Assembly (NCBI GenBank): GCA_017983755.1
Contig: JAGOAU010000005.1
Span: 62,001 to 126,000 of the forward strand
Direction of reading: 5' to 3'
DNA: 64,000 nt
From: Azonexus sp.
GTDB lineage: Bacteria; Pseudomonadota; Gammaproteobacteria; Burkholderiales; Rhodocyclaceae
Shown here: positions 17,200-26,864 of the stretch, piece by piece
Layout of the letters: the number at the start of each line of letters is the position of its first letter
Position numbering within the stretch: position 1 is the stretch's first letter
Made by a program: the position numbers and the translations under genes
The notes under the pieces: model-generated
Told to the model about the DNA's origin: nothing
The model's database searches: none
Seen by the model: only the letters and a program-made list of their open reading frames with translations

Positions 17200-17729
17200 G
17201 GCAGCAGCTCCGGTCTGATTTTGGCGAGCCAGGCGTCCAGACGTTCTTCAGTGAGGACCGGCTGGTTGATCTGGTCGAGGGCGAGGCCGAGGAAGTGGTT
17301 GCCATCGACGGCCTGCGAGGCGGCGAATTCGTAGCCGGCGGTCGACCAATGGCCGACGACGCGGGCGCCGCGCACGACCAGCGCGTCATGGATGATGCCG
17401 ATGGCGTCGACGAATTCGTCCGGGTATTTCTTCTGGTCGCCGAGGCCGAAGATGGCGACGACCTTGCCGGCCAGGTAGCTGTTGGCCAGCTGCGGCAGGA
17501 ACTCCTCCCAGCTCGGCTGGGCGAGTCCGGTGGACAGCCCCGGCAGTTCGCCGTCGCCGAGCGTCGGGCTGCCGAGGATCAGGGCGTCGTAGGCGAGGAA
17601 TTCATCGATCGTCGCGCGGCCGATATTGACCGGCGCCGCGGCATCGTCGCCGAGCTTTTTGGCGATCTGCTTGGCGATCAGCCGGGTACGGCCGGTGTCG
17701 GTGCCGAAAAAGATGCCGATTTTGGCCAT
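17196..17729 (-). CDS. nifF: NifF, long-chain flavodoxin
   Basis: 177 residues. The FMN phosphate loop GIFFGTDTGRTRLIA lies near residues 5-19, SPTLGDGELPG near 54-64 and FGLGDQKKYPDEFVDAIG near 94-111; the last holds the long-chain insertion. NifF reduces the nitrogenase Fe protein. Third gene of the operon; the nifZ stop lies 3 bases upstream. Flavodoxins also serve other reductases, but the operon places it with nitrogenase. Confidence 0.95.
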   Translation of the reverse strand: MAKIGIFFGTDTGRTRLIAKQIAKKLGDDAAAPVNIGRATIDEFLAYDALILGSPTLGDGELPGLSTGLAQPSWEEFLPQLANSYLAGKVVAIFGLGDQKKYPDEFVDAIGIIHDALVVRGARVVGHWSTAGYEFAASQAVDGNHFLGLALDQINQPVLTEERLDAWLAKIRPELLP

Positions 17730-17748
17730 TTTTTACCCGTCGACCGCA
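17718..17748 (-). repeat. dispersed TGCGGTC(G/A)AC repeat across the nifZ/nifF junction
   Basis: Minus strand TGCGGTCGACGGGTAAAAAA followed by TGGCCAAAATC; covers the nifZ C-terminus and the nifF start codon. Confidence 0.45.
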
Positions 17749-18002
17749 GCATCCTGCGTCAGCTCTTCCGGCAGGCAGCCGACCGGGTGGCCGAGGCTGC
17801 CGTCCGGGCCGTTTTCGAACTGCACCAGGTAGATTTCCTTGGATTCGTCGAGTTCTGCGACACCGTAATGGACAACGACGCCGCGCATGCCGGCCGGCGC
17901 GATCAGGCCTTCCTCCTCGGCGATGCCGGGCATGCCGCCGTCGTTGAGGATGTCTTCGGCGGCGAAGATCATGTCGCCGACTTCGTATTGGATCTTGTCC
18001 AT
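17733..18002 (-). CDS. nifZ: NifZ family protein
   Basis: 89 residues. The NifZ core is visible: GDMIFAAEDILNDGGMPG, then GMRGVVVHYGVAELDESKEI and YLVQFENG. NifZ helps fuse Fe-S clusters into the P-cluster of the MoFe protein and influences cofactor maturation. It follows the 2Fe-2S ferredoxin gene by 3 bases and precedes nifF by 3 bases. Confidence 0.9.
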   Translation of the reverse strand: MDKIQYEVGDMIFAAEDILNDGGMPGIAEEEGLIAPAGMRGVVVHYGVAELDESKEIYLVQFENGPDGSLGHPVGCLPEELTQDAAVDG

Positions 18003-18005
18003 GAT

Positions 18006-18335
18006 TCAGGCCCAGACGTCGGCCGGCGCCTTGAGGCGTTCGACCGGCTGGTCGAACAGCAGGTGCTCGTCGATGATGGTGGCGACGTCTTCCGGCTTGA
18101 CGCCGGTGTACATGACGCCTTCCGGGTAAACCAGCACGCTGGGGCCGAGATGGCAGGGGCCAAGGCAGCCGGTGTTGGTCAGCTGGTAGCCGGAGGCCCA
18201 CAGGTTGCGGGTGGTGAATTCATCGGAAAAGGCCTGCCAGGTCTGGCCGCAGGCCTTCTCCTGGCAGGAGCCGCGCGGGTGGTCGGCGGGGCGGCCCTGG
18301 ACGCAGACGAGTACGTGTTTCTTGGGTTTTGGCAT
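18006..18335 (-). CDS. thioredoxin-like [2Fe-2S] ferredoxin
   Basis: 109 residues. Cysteines occur in HVLVCVQGRPADHPRGSCQE and in NTGCLGPCHLGP, the spacing of thioredoxin-like [2Fe-2S] ferredoxins such as the Clostridium/Azotobacter type. VYPEGVMYTGVKPEDVATII is the usual family end. Start ATG at 18335 with AAGGAG at 7 bases. First gene of a NifA-regulated operon, so it may donate electrons to, or protect, nitrogenase; the exact role is open. Confidence 0.9.
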   Translation of the reverse strand: MPKPKKHVLVCVQGRPADHPRGSCQEKACGQTWQAFSDEFTTRNLWASGYQLTNTGCLGPCHLGPSVLVYPEGVMYTGVKPEDVATIIDEHLLFDQPVERLKAPADVWA

Positions 18336-18365
18336 GCTGAATCTCCTTGTCGATGGGTTTTCCAT

Positions 18366-18381
18366 TGCAAGGGGAGTGCCA
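18366..18381 (-). promoter_or_regulatory. sigma-54 promoter of the ferredoxin-nifZ-nifF operon
   Basis: Minus strand TGGCAC-TCCCC-TTGCA, a perfect -24/-12 match, 31 bases upstream of the ATG. Confidence 0.92.
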
Positions 18382-18425
18382 GGGGCACAAGTCATTAAAT
18401 TCAACGGCTTATAGGGTATCGGCGT

Positions 18426-18441
18426 TGTCGGCTTTGCGACA
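18426..18441. promoter_or_regulatory. NifA upstream activator site for the ferredoxin-nifZ-nifF operon
   Basis: TGTCGGCTTTGCGACA, TGT-N10-ACA with the extended TGTCG/CGACA ends. It lies only about 45 bases above the -24 element, closer than usual. Confidence 0.88.
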
Positions 18442-18598
18442 AGTGCGTCCATTCCGGTGCGCTGCCGGCGCCGCACGCACCGTAAGGCGGAGGCGCCGGC
18501 CAATCTTTACGACATTTTTACGCGGCGACGCCGAGAATGGTCGGCGTTTTTACAGCCCCTGGACTACGCTGGAAGCACTGAATCAACGGAATCAGGTC

Positions 18599-20133
18599 AT
18601 GGGCAACGAATCCGGTTTGGCAATGCGTTCTTCAGGGCAGCTCCGGCCCTGGCAAATCATTGCGATCACCCTGGTCGCCTGCGCGACGACGACGCTGCTC
18701 GCCACGCCGCTGCTCGGCTATCTCGACCTGGCGAACATCGTGATGCTGTTCCTGCTCACCGTCCTGCTGGTCGCCGTGACGCTGGGGCGGGGGGCCGCCG
18801 TGCTGGCCGCCGTGCTGAACGTGCTGCTGTTCGACATTTTCTTCGTGCCGCCGCGCTTTTCGCTGGCGGTCAGCAATATCCAGTACGTGGTCACCTTCGC
18901 CGTCATGCTGGCGACCGGCCTGATCGCCGGGCAGCTGGCCGCCGGCCTCAAGCTGAAGGCGCAAGAGGCGCGGCAGCGCGAACAGGAAACGCGCGCGCTT
19001 TACGAAGTGGCGCGCCAGCTGGCCGGCACCCTCGCCCTGGCGCAGGTGGTCGAGGCGGCACAGCAATTCGTGCGCGACCAGATCGGCGCCGAGGCGGCGG
19101 TTCTGGTGCCGGACGAGGCGGGCCATCTGAAGCCTGCCGCTGGCGGGAGGACGAGTTGCCGCAGCGAGCCGCACCTGGCGCAGGTCGCCCAGAGCAGCGG
19201 CGAGCTGGTGAGGACCGGCGAGATCGCCGGCAGCGACTACGCCTCGCTCTATCTGCCGCTCAAGGCATCTTTGCGCGTGCGCGGCGTGCTTGCCCTGGCG
19301 GTGCCGGACGGCGCGCTGGAACTGCCGGAGGACAAGGTGGCGCTGGCCGAGGCGCTGGCCTCACTGGTGGCGGTCGCCGTCGAGCGCCTGCACTACGTCG
19401 AGGTGGCGCAGGCGACGCAGCTCGGCATGGCTTCCGAGCGCCTGCGCAGCTCCATCCTGTCGGCGCTGTCGCACGACCTGCGCACGCCGCTGACGGCGCT
19501 GGTCGGCCTTGCCGACTCCTTGTTCCTGGTCAAGCCGCCGTTGCCCGGGCCCGCGCTGGAAAATGCGCAGGCCATCCGCGAACAGGCCGAGCGCCTGGCC
19601 GGACTGGTCGGCAACTTGCTTGACATGGCCAGGCTCAACGCCGGCAACGTCACCTTGCGCCGCGAATGGCAGCCGCTCGAAGAGGTGGTCGGGGCCAGCA
19701 TCAAGCTGCTCGGTGGCGCGCTCGACGGCCACCCGGTGCATGTTGCCATTCCCGCCGACCTGCCGCTGCTGGAATTCGACGCGGTGCTGATCGAGCGCGT
19801 GTTCTGCAACCTGCTGGAAAACGCCGCCAAGTACTCGCCCGCCGGCAGCCCGATAGAGATCGGGGCGGCGCGGGCCGGCGAGGTGGTTGACATTCGCGTT
19901 TGCGATCGCGGCAAGGGCTTCCCGGACGCCGGCGCGCAGGGGCTGTTCGACATGTTCGTCCGTGGACGGAACGAGGTAGCCGGCTCGGGCACCGGCCTCG
20001 GGCTGGCGATCTGCCGCGCCATCGTCGAGGCGCACGGCGGCGAAATCGGCGTCGACAACCGCCCCGAATGCGGCGCCTGTGTCCATTTCACGCTGCCGGC
20101 CGGGGTGCCGCCGGTGGTCGAGGAGGAGCCGGC

Positions 20134-20137
<4 letters not shown>
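18599..20137 (+). CDS. KdpD-like sensor histidine kinase lacking the N-terminal Kdp domains
   Basis: 512 residues. Four membrane helices at about 17-115 (IIAITLVACATTTLLATPLL, IVMLFLLTVLLVAVTL) form the DUF4118 domain. A GAF-like region follows (about 135-270), then the H-box ILSALSHDLRTPLTALVG near 285 and the ATPase (NLLENAAKYSPAG, DRGKGFPDAG, GSGTGLGLAICRAIVEAHGG). The roughly 400-residue KdpD/USP N-terminal sensor of classical KdpD is absent. No kdpFABC follows; kup does. The ATG at 18599 begins MGNESGLAM. Overlaps the regulator by four bases. Confidence 0.9.
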
Positions 20138-20823
<686 letters not shown>

Positions 20824-20831
20824 GGAAAACC

Positions 20832-22709
20832 ATGCAATCCCACGACAACAAGCGTCTCGCGACGCTGACCCTGGCGGCGCTCGGCATCGTTTACGGCGAC
20901 ATCGGGACGAGCCCGCTCTATGCGCTCAAGGAAGTCTTCGGCAGCGCGCATCACCCGGTGCCGATCAACGCGGACAACGTGCTGGGCATCCTGTCGCTGT
21001 TCTTCTGGTCGCTCATCGTCGTCGTCACCCTGAAGTACGTGTCCTTCATCATGCGCGCCAACAACAAGGGCGAGGGCGGCATCATCGCCCTGATGACGCT
21101 GGCGTTGCACAACGGTGACCCGGCGTCGCGGCGGCAGAAGATCCTGGTCGCGCTTGGCCTGTTCGGCGCCGCGCTGTTCTACGGCGATGGTGTCATCACG
21201 CCGGCCATTTCGGTGCTCTCGGCGGTCGAAGGCCTGGAACTCGTCAACCCGGCCTTCAAGCCCTTCATCCTGCCGATCACGCTGGGCATCCTGATCGGGC
21301 TGTTCCTGTTCCAGCGCCGCGGTACGGCCAGTGTTGGCGCCCTGTTCGGCCCGATCATGCTGCTCTGGTTCGCGGTGCTCACCGTGCTCGGGCTGATCGG
21401 CATCGCGCAGAATCCGCAGGTGCTGGCTGCGGTCAACCCGCTCCACGCTCTGAATTTCCTGACCGGCAATTCGCTGCTCGGCTTCTTCGCGCTGGGGGCG
21501 GTGGTGCTCTGCATCACCGGGGCCGAGGCGCTGTACGCCGACATGGGGCACTTCGGGGCGCGGCCGATCCAGTACGCGTGGCTGGGCTACGTGCTGCCGG
21601 CCCTGCTGATCAACTATTTCGGACAGGGGGCGCTGATTCTCGCCGACCCGTCGGCCAGCGAAAACCCGTTCTATCTGCTGGCGCCGGACTGGGCGCGTTC
21701 GCCGCTCGTGCTGCTGGCCACCGTGGCGACGGTGATCGCCTCGCAGGCGGTGATTTCGGGCGCCTTCTCGATCACCCAGCAGGCGATCCAGCTCGGCTAC
21801 ACGCCGCGTCTGGAAATCCAGCACACCTCCGAGCGCGAGATCGGCCAGATCTACCTGCCGGCCATGAACTGGCTGCTGCTCGTCGCCATCGTCGCCCTGG
21901 TCATCGGTTTCGGGTCATCGTCCAATCTGGCGGCGGCCTACGGCATCGCGGTGACCGGCACGATGCTGATCACCAATCTGCTGGCCATCGCCGTCGCCGT
22001 CCGCCTGTGGTCCTGGAGCCCGCTGCGCGCGGTGCTCGGGGCGCTGCCCTTCATCTGCATCGACCTCGGGTTCTTTCTCGCCAACTCGGTGAAGATTCCC
22101 GATGGCGGGTGGTTTCCGCTGGCCTTCGGGCTGGCGATCTTCATCCTGCTGACGACCTGGAAACGGGGGCGCGAACTGCTGCACGACCGCATGGCGGCCG
22201 ACGCCCTGCAACTCGGGCCCTTCGTCGCCGACATCGAGGGCAGCGGCGTCAGCCGGGTGCCCGGCACGGCCATCTTCATGACCCCGGACCCCGATCTCGT
22301 CCCGCATGCCCTGCTGCACAGCCTCAAGCATTACCAGGCCCTGCACGAGCAGGTGGTCATCCTCAGCGTGCGCGTGTTCGACGTGCCCTACGTGCCCGAC
22401 ATCGACCGCGTCGAGGTCCATCGGCTGTCCGCCAGTTTCGCGCAGGTGGTCGTCCAGTACGGCTTCAAGGACGAGTCGGACATCCCGGCGGCGCTGGCTC
22501 TGTGCGCGGACGCCGGGCTGGCCTTCAGCCCGATGCAAACCTCCTACTTCCTCGGTCGCGAAACCCTGATTCCGCGACTGGGATCGGAAATGGCCTACTG
22601 GCGCGAGCTGCTTTTCGTCGCCATGTTCCGCAATGCCGGCAGCGCCACGGCCTATTTCCGGATTCCGTCGAACCGGGTGGTGGAACTCGGGTCGCAGGTT
22701 GTCCTGTAG
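20832..22709 (+). CDS. kup: Kup, low-affinity potassium transporter
   Basis: 625 residues with about 12 membrane segments. The family start LAALGIVYGDIGTSPLYALK (about 13-32) is intact, as are MRANNKGEGGIIALMTL and GDGVITPAISVLSAVEGL. The cytosolic C-terminus from about 450 contains VPGTAIFMTPDPDLVPHALL. K+/H+ symporter of the inner membrane. Starts 8 bases after kdpE, so sensor, regulator and transporter form one operon, an alternative to kdpFABC control. Confidence 0.97.
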   Translation: MQSHDNKRLATLTLAALGIVYGDIGTSPLYALKEVFGSAHHPVPINADNVLGILSLFFWSLIVVVTLKYVSFIMRANNKGEGGIIALMTLALHNGDPASRRQKILVALGLFGAALFYGDGVITPAISVLSAVEGLELVNPAFKPFILPITLGILIGLFLFQRRGTASVGALFGPIMLLWFAVLTVLGLIGIAQNPQVLAAVNPLHALNFLTGNSLLGFFALGAVVLCITGAEALYADMGHFGARPIQYAWLGYVLPALLINYFGQGALILADPSASENPFYLLAPDWARSPLVLLATVATVIASQAVISGAFSITQQAIQLGYTPRLEIQHTSEREIGQIYLPAMNWLLLVAIVALVIGFGSSSNLAAAYGIAVTGTMLITNLLAIAVAVRLWSWSPLRAVLGALPFICIDLGFFLANSVKIPDGGWFPLAFGLAIFILLTTWKRGRELLHDRMAADALQLGPFVADIEGSGVSRVPGTAIFMTPDPDLVPHALLHSLKHYQALHEQVVILSVRVFDVPYVPDIDRVEVHRLSASFAQVVVQYGFKDESDIPAALALCADAGLAFSPMQTSYFLGRETLIPRLGSEMAYWRELLFVAMFRNAGSATAYFRIPSNRVVELGSQVVL

Positions 22710-22780
22710 CTGTCGTCCGACGCACCGGCAACGGGCGCCGGGCGCATCAGCGTGGTGCGAATTTCGGGCGGCCGGGCGGC

Positions 22781-23437
22781 TCAGAACTCCATTTCCAGTT
22801 CCTCGATGTCGTCCGGTTCGCCCTTGGCGGCGTCTATCCATTCCTGCATCGCCGGCAGCGCCATGATGGTCCGGCAGTAGCCGGCGCAGGACTCGTCGAG
22901 GGCGACGTCGTAGGTCAGGAAACGGGTCGCCACCGGGGCGTACATGGCGTCGGCCAGGGTCGGGGCCTTGCCGAAGAGGAAGGGGCCGCCATAGCGCTGC
23001 AGGCAGTCGTTCCAGATTTCGGTAACGCGCTCGATATCGCCCTTGGCGCGCGACCAGACGGTGAATTTCGGGAAGTGCGCCTTGAGGTTCATCGGCAGCG
23101 CCGAGCGCAGCGCGCTGAAGCCGGAGTGCATTTCGCCGCACACCGAGCGGCAGTGGGCGCGGGCTGCAGGGTCGGCTGGCAGCAGGCCGGCCTTGGGCTT
23201 GATCTCGTTGAGGTATTCGCCGATGGCAAGGGTGTCCCAGACCGAAATGTCGCCGTGCGTAAGGCGTGGCACGCGCACCGAGGGGGCGAGCAGCAGCAGT
23301 TCGGCGCGCGCGCTGGCGTCGTCGGCTTCGACCATTTCCTCGGCGAAATCGAGCCCGGCGAGGCGGGCCATCAGCCAGCCGCGCAGCGACCAGGACGAGT
23401 AGTTCTTGCTGCTCAGGGTAAGGGTTGCGACGGGCAT
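22781..23437 (-). CDS. glutathione S-transferase family protein
   Basis: 218 residues. N-terminal thioredoxin-fold domain: TLTLSSKNYSSWSLRGWLMA with the catalytic-region Ser/Tyr, APSVRVPRLTHGD (cis-Pro), and DTLAIGEYLNE (Asp for glutathione binding). The C-terminal helical domain has the usual FGKAPTLADAMYAPVATRF N-cap motif. Stand-alone gene, convergent with kup. Substrate not predictable. Start at MPVATLTLS fits the family. Confidence 0.88.
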   Translation of the reverse strand: MPVATLTLSSKNYSSWSLRGWLMARLAGLDFAEEMVEADDASARAELLLLAPSVRVPRLTHGDISVWDTLAIGEYLNEIKPKAGLLPADPAARAHCRSVCGEMHSGFSALRSALPMNLKAHFPKFTVWSRAKGDIERVTEIWNDCLQRYGGPFLFGKAPTLADAMYAPVATRFLTYDVALDESCAGYCRTIMALPAMQEWIDAAKGEPDDIEELEMEF

Positions 23438-23574
23438 CGGATTCGGTCTCCACAAAAGGGATGGGGCGCTGCGAAAGAGCGCTGTGTGCCTGTTTCACAG
23501 CAAGGCACATGCCAGTGGACTGGCCGCCGGCGGCATGCGTATTGCTTGTGGAGGCAGTCGCCCATTCGCCGGAA

Positions 23575-24825
23575 ATGACCATGACCTCGTTCAGCCCCGC
23601 CCTGCATTACCAGGCCTACCAGACCCTGGCCGACCTCTCGACGCCGATGCGCACGGTGGCCCGGCATCTGGCGCCGTGGCTGCATCATAGCCTGTTCTGG
23701 TTCCCCGAGAGCAAACTGCTGCGCAAGGCCGCCGGCACCTGCGAGGTGCTGGCGCTTGCCGGGCTGACCCATGCCCGCCCGCCGTTCAATATCGACCGGG
23801 TGGAAACCGAAGCCGGCACCGTTTCGGTGAGCGAGGAGGCGGTGTTCGCGACGCCGTTCTGCACCCTGCAGCGCTTCCGCAAGGAAGGCGCGCCCGAAGG
23901 CGAGCCCAAGGTGCTGCTGGTGGCACCGGCTTCCGGCCATTTCGCGACCCTGTTGCGCGGCACCGTGCAGACCCTGCTGCGCCACCACGACGTCTACGTG
24001 ACCGACTGGCACAACGTGCGCGACATCCCGCTTTCAGCCGGCCGCTTCGACCTCGACGCCTTCATCGAGCACATCATCACCTTCGTCGACTGGCTTGGCC
24101 CGCATACCCACCTGGTCGCCGTCTGCCAGCCGACGGTGCCGACCCTGGCGGCGGTGGCGGTGATGGCCGAGGACAACCACCCGCACCAGCCGCGCAGCAT
24201 GACGCTGATGGCCGGGCCGATCGACTGCCGGATCAACCCGACCGAGGTCAACCGCCTGGCCACCGAGAAGCCGATCGAGTGGTTCGAGAAGAACCTGATC
24301 GGCACCGTCCCGCTGCGCTACAAGGGCGCCCTGCGCAAGGTCTATCCCGGCTTCCTGCAGATTTCGGCCTTCATGAGCATGAACCTCGACCGCCACAAGG
24401 AGTCGTTCCGCAAGATGTACAACCACTACGCGGCCGGTAAGACGGCGAGCGCGGTCGGCATCAAGGAGTTCTACGACGAATACCTGGCGATGATGGACCT
24501 GCCCGCCGAGTTCTACCTGCAGACCGTGCGCAGCGTCTTTCAGGAATACGAGCTGCCGCAGGGCCGGCTCGAATATCGCGGCCGCCTGGTGCGCCCGGAG
24601 ACGATCCGGCGCACCGCGCTATTCACCGTCGAAGGCGAGCGCGACGACATCTGCTCGATCGGCCAGACCCTGGCCGCCCACGATCTGTGCAGCAAGCTGG
24701 CGCCGTACCGCAAGCAGCACCATCTACAGGCGACGGTTGGCCATTATGGCGTGTTCAACGGCAAGCGCTGGGAACGGCAGATCTATCCGCGTATCCGCGA
24801 TTTCATCCACGCGTTCGATGAGTGA
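23575..24825 (+). CDS. phaZ: intracellular PHB depolymerase
   Basis: 416 residues. Intracellular polyhydroxybutyrate depolymerase family (PhaZa1 type): ALHYQAYQTLADLSTPMRTV at the N-terminus, FGTLL-like GHFATLLRGTVQTLLRHHDV, VYVTDWHNVRDIPLS, and the nucleophile region THLVAVCQPTVPTLAAVAVM, where Cys replaces the usual lipase Ser, as is normal in this family. The terminal KRWERQIYPRIRDFI is also typical. It breaks down PHB for carbon and reductant. ATG at 23575 or 23581; both fit. Confidence 0.92.
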   Translation: MTMTSFSPALHYQAYQTLADLSTPMRTVARHLAPWLHHSLFWFPESKLLRKAAGTCEVLALAGLTHARPPFNIDRVETEAGTVSVSEEAVFATPFCTLQRFRKEGAPEGEPKVLLVAPASGHFATLLRGTVQTLLRHHDVYVTDWHNVRDIPLSAGRFDLDAFIEHIITFVDWLGPHTHLVAVCQPTVPTLAAVAVMAEDNHPHQPRSMTLMAGPIDCRINPTEVNRLATEKPIEWFEKNLIGTVPLRYKGALRKVYPGFLQISAFMSMNLDRHKESFRKMYNHYAAGKTASAVGIKEFYDEYLAMMDLPAEFYLQTVRSVFQEYELPQGRLEYRGRLVRPETIRRTALFTVEGERDDICSIGQTLAAHDLCSKLAPYRKQHHLQATVGHYGVFNGKRWERQIYPRIRDFIHAFDE

Positions 24826-24970
24826 GAGCTTGGTGTGCCCGGGAAGAGGAATCCGGGGGGCTGGGCCGAGGTGGTGTGGCTGTCCGGGCTAACGTAATGC
24901 CTGCAGGTTGTGGCCAGTGCGGGCCCTCCGCTCAGGCAGTGGTTCCACGGGTAGGCTTGCGTCATGACGA

Positions 24971-25278
24971 TTAAAACTTGTCCGCACGGAGCACCGCGAC
25001 TTCGCTGACAAACGCCACCAGGCCATGATTTTTGAAGTAGTTCTCCTCCAGCATTATCAGGGTGGCACTGAGGATGTGCGAATCGCAGATTGCCTCGATG
25101 CGGATGTTCGCACTTGCAGGCCATAGTGCACGCGGTCGCCGTGCTTGCCATGCCCTCGCGCATCGGTAATGGTGTGTCCGCGTACCCCACGCCTGCGGAG
25201 GTCGGACACCAGTTGTCGCTCGATATCCGCTTCACAGATGATGGTCAGGAGTTGCCGGGCATGAAGCGTTGGAGTCAT
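24971..25278 (-). pseudogene. sbtB: SbtB-like PII protein, frameshifted
   Basis: Reads MTPTLHARQLLTIICEADIE through GRVHYG-like DRVHYGLQV, then goes out of frame. After a one-base shift near 25117 it continues as ANIRIEAICDSHILSATLIM and ENYFKNHGLVAFVSEVAVL to a TAA at 24971. Both halves match the small PII-like protein that pairs with SbtA. The span is 308 bases, one short of a multiple of three, so a single-base deletion would explain it. It overlaps the sbtA stop. A sequencing error is the main alternative. Confidence 0.8.
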
Positions 25279-26219
25279 CAGAATTCTCCGGCGAAGCGAA
25301 CCGCCATGTCATGGTAAAGCGGAATGCCGATCAGAAGATTGAAGGGAAAGGTGATGCCAAGCGCCGCGCCAATCGACAAGGCCGGATTGGCTTCGGGTAT
25401 GGCGATGCGCATGGCGGCTGGTGCAGCAATATAGGAAGCGCTGGCGAACAGGGCGGCGAGGAGCACGGTGCCACCGATCGACAGGTTCAGCAGATTGCCG
25501 GTCAGCAGGCCGAGGGCGGCGCCGACCAGTGGCATGGCAATGCCAAAACCGATCAGGAATGCACCTGCCTTGCGCAGGTCGCCAAGGCGGCTGGCCACCA
25601 CCAGGCCCATTTCGAGCAGGAAGAACGCCAGGACGCCTTTGAAGAGATCGAGGAACAGCCGGTCGAGCGGCTTGATTCCATCGGCTCCGGCCAGCCAGCC
25701 GATGAGCAGGCCGCCGACGAGCAGGACGATGCTCTTGCCGGAGAGCACCTCATGCAACATTGCCCCCCAGCCCGTTTTTTCATCGGCACGCCGGGCCAGA
25801 ATGACGCCGATCAACAAGGCAGGAAATTCGAGCAGGACGAGAAACACGACCAGATAGCCTTCGTAGGCGACGTCCAGTCGGCTCAGGAAACTGGAGGCGA
25901 CAGCGAAAGTGACGACGCTCACCGAACCATAATGTGCAGCGATCGAGGCTGCGTCGGCTCGCGGCAGGCGCCCCAAACGATGAAGCACGGCAAAAGCGAC
26001 GAGCGGAATGAGGGCTGCAGCGATGACCACGACGAGCGCCTGGCCGGCGAGACTGGTCAGGGGGTAGCGTGCCAGTTCGATGCCGCCTTTGAGACCGATG
26101 GCCAGTAGCAGGAAAATGCTCAGCGACTCGTAGAGAACCCCGGGAATCTTGAGGTCCGAGCGCACGATGCCGGCCAGCAGGCCGAGCAGGAAAAACAGGA
26201 TGACTGGTTCGAATGGCAT
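25278..26219 (-). CDS. sbtA: SbtA-like sodium-dependent bicarbonate transporter
   Basis: 313 residues, about ten membrane segments, DUF897/SbtA family. ILFFLLGLLAGIVRSDLKIP at the start and the repeat-type motifs IGLKGGIELA and AAHYGSVSVVTFAVA are characteristic. It imports bicarbonate with Na+. Its usual partner SbtB lies immediately downstream but is frameshifted. A CbbR-type LysR gene lies divergently 650 bases away, suggesting control by inorganic carbon status. Confidence 0.9.
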   Translation of the reverse strand: MPFEPVILFFLLGLLAGIVRSDLKIPGVLYESLSIFLLLAIGLKGGIELARYPLTSLAGQALVVVIAAALIPLVAFAVLHRLGRLPRADAASIAAHYGSVSVVTFAVASSFLSRLDVAYEGYLVVFLVLLEFPALLIGVILARRADEKTGWGAMLHEVLSGKSIVLLVGGLLIGWLAGADGIKPLDRLFLDLFKGVLAFFLLEMGLVVASRLGDLRKAGAFLIGFGIAMPLVGAALGLLTGNLLNLSIGGTVLLAALFASASYIAAPAAMRIAIPEANPALSIGAALGITFPFNLLIGIPLYHDMAVRFAGEF

Positions 26220-26277
26220 TGGCCCATTTCGAGGAGAATGCGTTCAATGTGGGCGTGGCGCCATGCCACGCCCCGGA

Positions 26278-26739
26278 TCAGGCGAGATGAATCTCTGCCA
26301 TCTTTGGCAGGGGCAGGTGGTGGCTGGGGATCGAGGTATCCGAAACCTCGTAGAGAGCGATCTCCCATTGTTTGAGCGCCTGCGCAATCAGACTCGCCTC
26401 GCCGCCGGTCAGACGATGGTCGGCATTGACGATGTCGAGCATGGAACGCAGTGCCTTCCTTTGCAGTGGCGGATCGCGGATTTCATCGAGCAGCAGGCCG
26501 ATGGTCAAGTCATCGAGTTCGAACTGACCAGACGGCAGGCGATGAGCGCTGATCGACAGGTCTGCGTAATATTCGTAGAAGACTTGGTCGAAGCGCTCCT
26601 GATCGATACCGATCCGTTTGATGATGTCGTGGCGTTCGAGCGATTTCAGTTCGCTGGAGTCGATCGCGCCATCGGCCATCATGGCGATGGCGATGACGCG
26701 GGCCAGGGCTTCGGGACTGTTGGCTGGGTAATGGCGCAT
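26278..26739 (-). CDS. TerB-like domain protein
   Basis: 153 residues, helical. The TerB-type acidic pattern MMADGAIDSSELKSLER (about 20-36) and the second VNADHRLTGGEASLIAQALK near 110 suggest metal-binding loops, as in tellurite-resistance TerB-like proteins. GGAGAA precedes the ATG. It stands upstream of sbtA in the same direction. The function of stand-alone TerB-like proteins is unclear; a link with carbon uptake is positional only. Confidence 0.7.
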   Translation of the reverse strand: MRHYPANSPEALARVIAIAMMADGAIDSSELKSLERHDIIKRIGIDQERFDQVFYEYYADLSISAHRLPSGQFELDDLTIGLLLDEIRDPPLQRKALRSMLDIVNADHRLTGGEASLIAQALKQWEIALYEVSDTSIPSHHLPLPKMAEIHLA

Positions 26740-26864
26740 GGCAATTCTCCTTGGGTTGCTTGTCGGGTTGGTCCCTTGACGCCAGGGACAGCGCCACTAT
26801 GAACACCAGGAACGATTAAATCCAATTAAACTATTTCAGGTTTTAGATTTGTCTGGACTTATAA

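Noticed and set aside
21428..21442. TGCGGTCAACC match inside kup
   Set aside because: No A-run/T-run pattern follows; likely chance.
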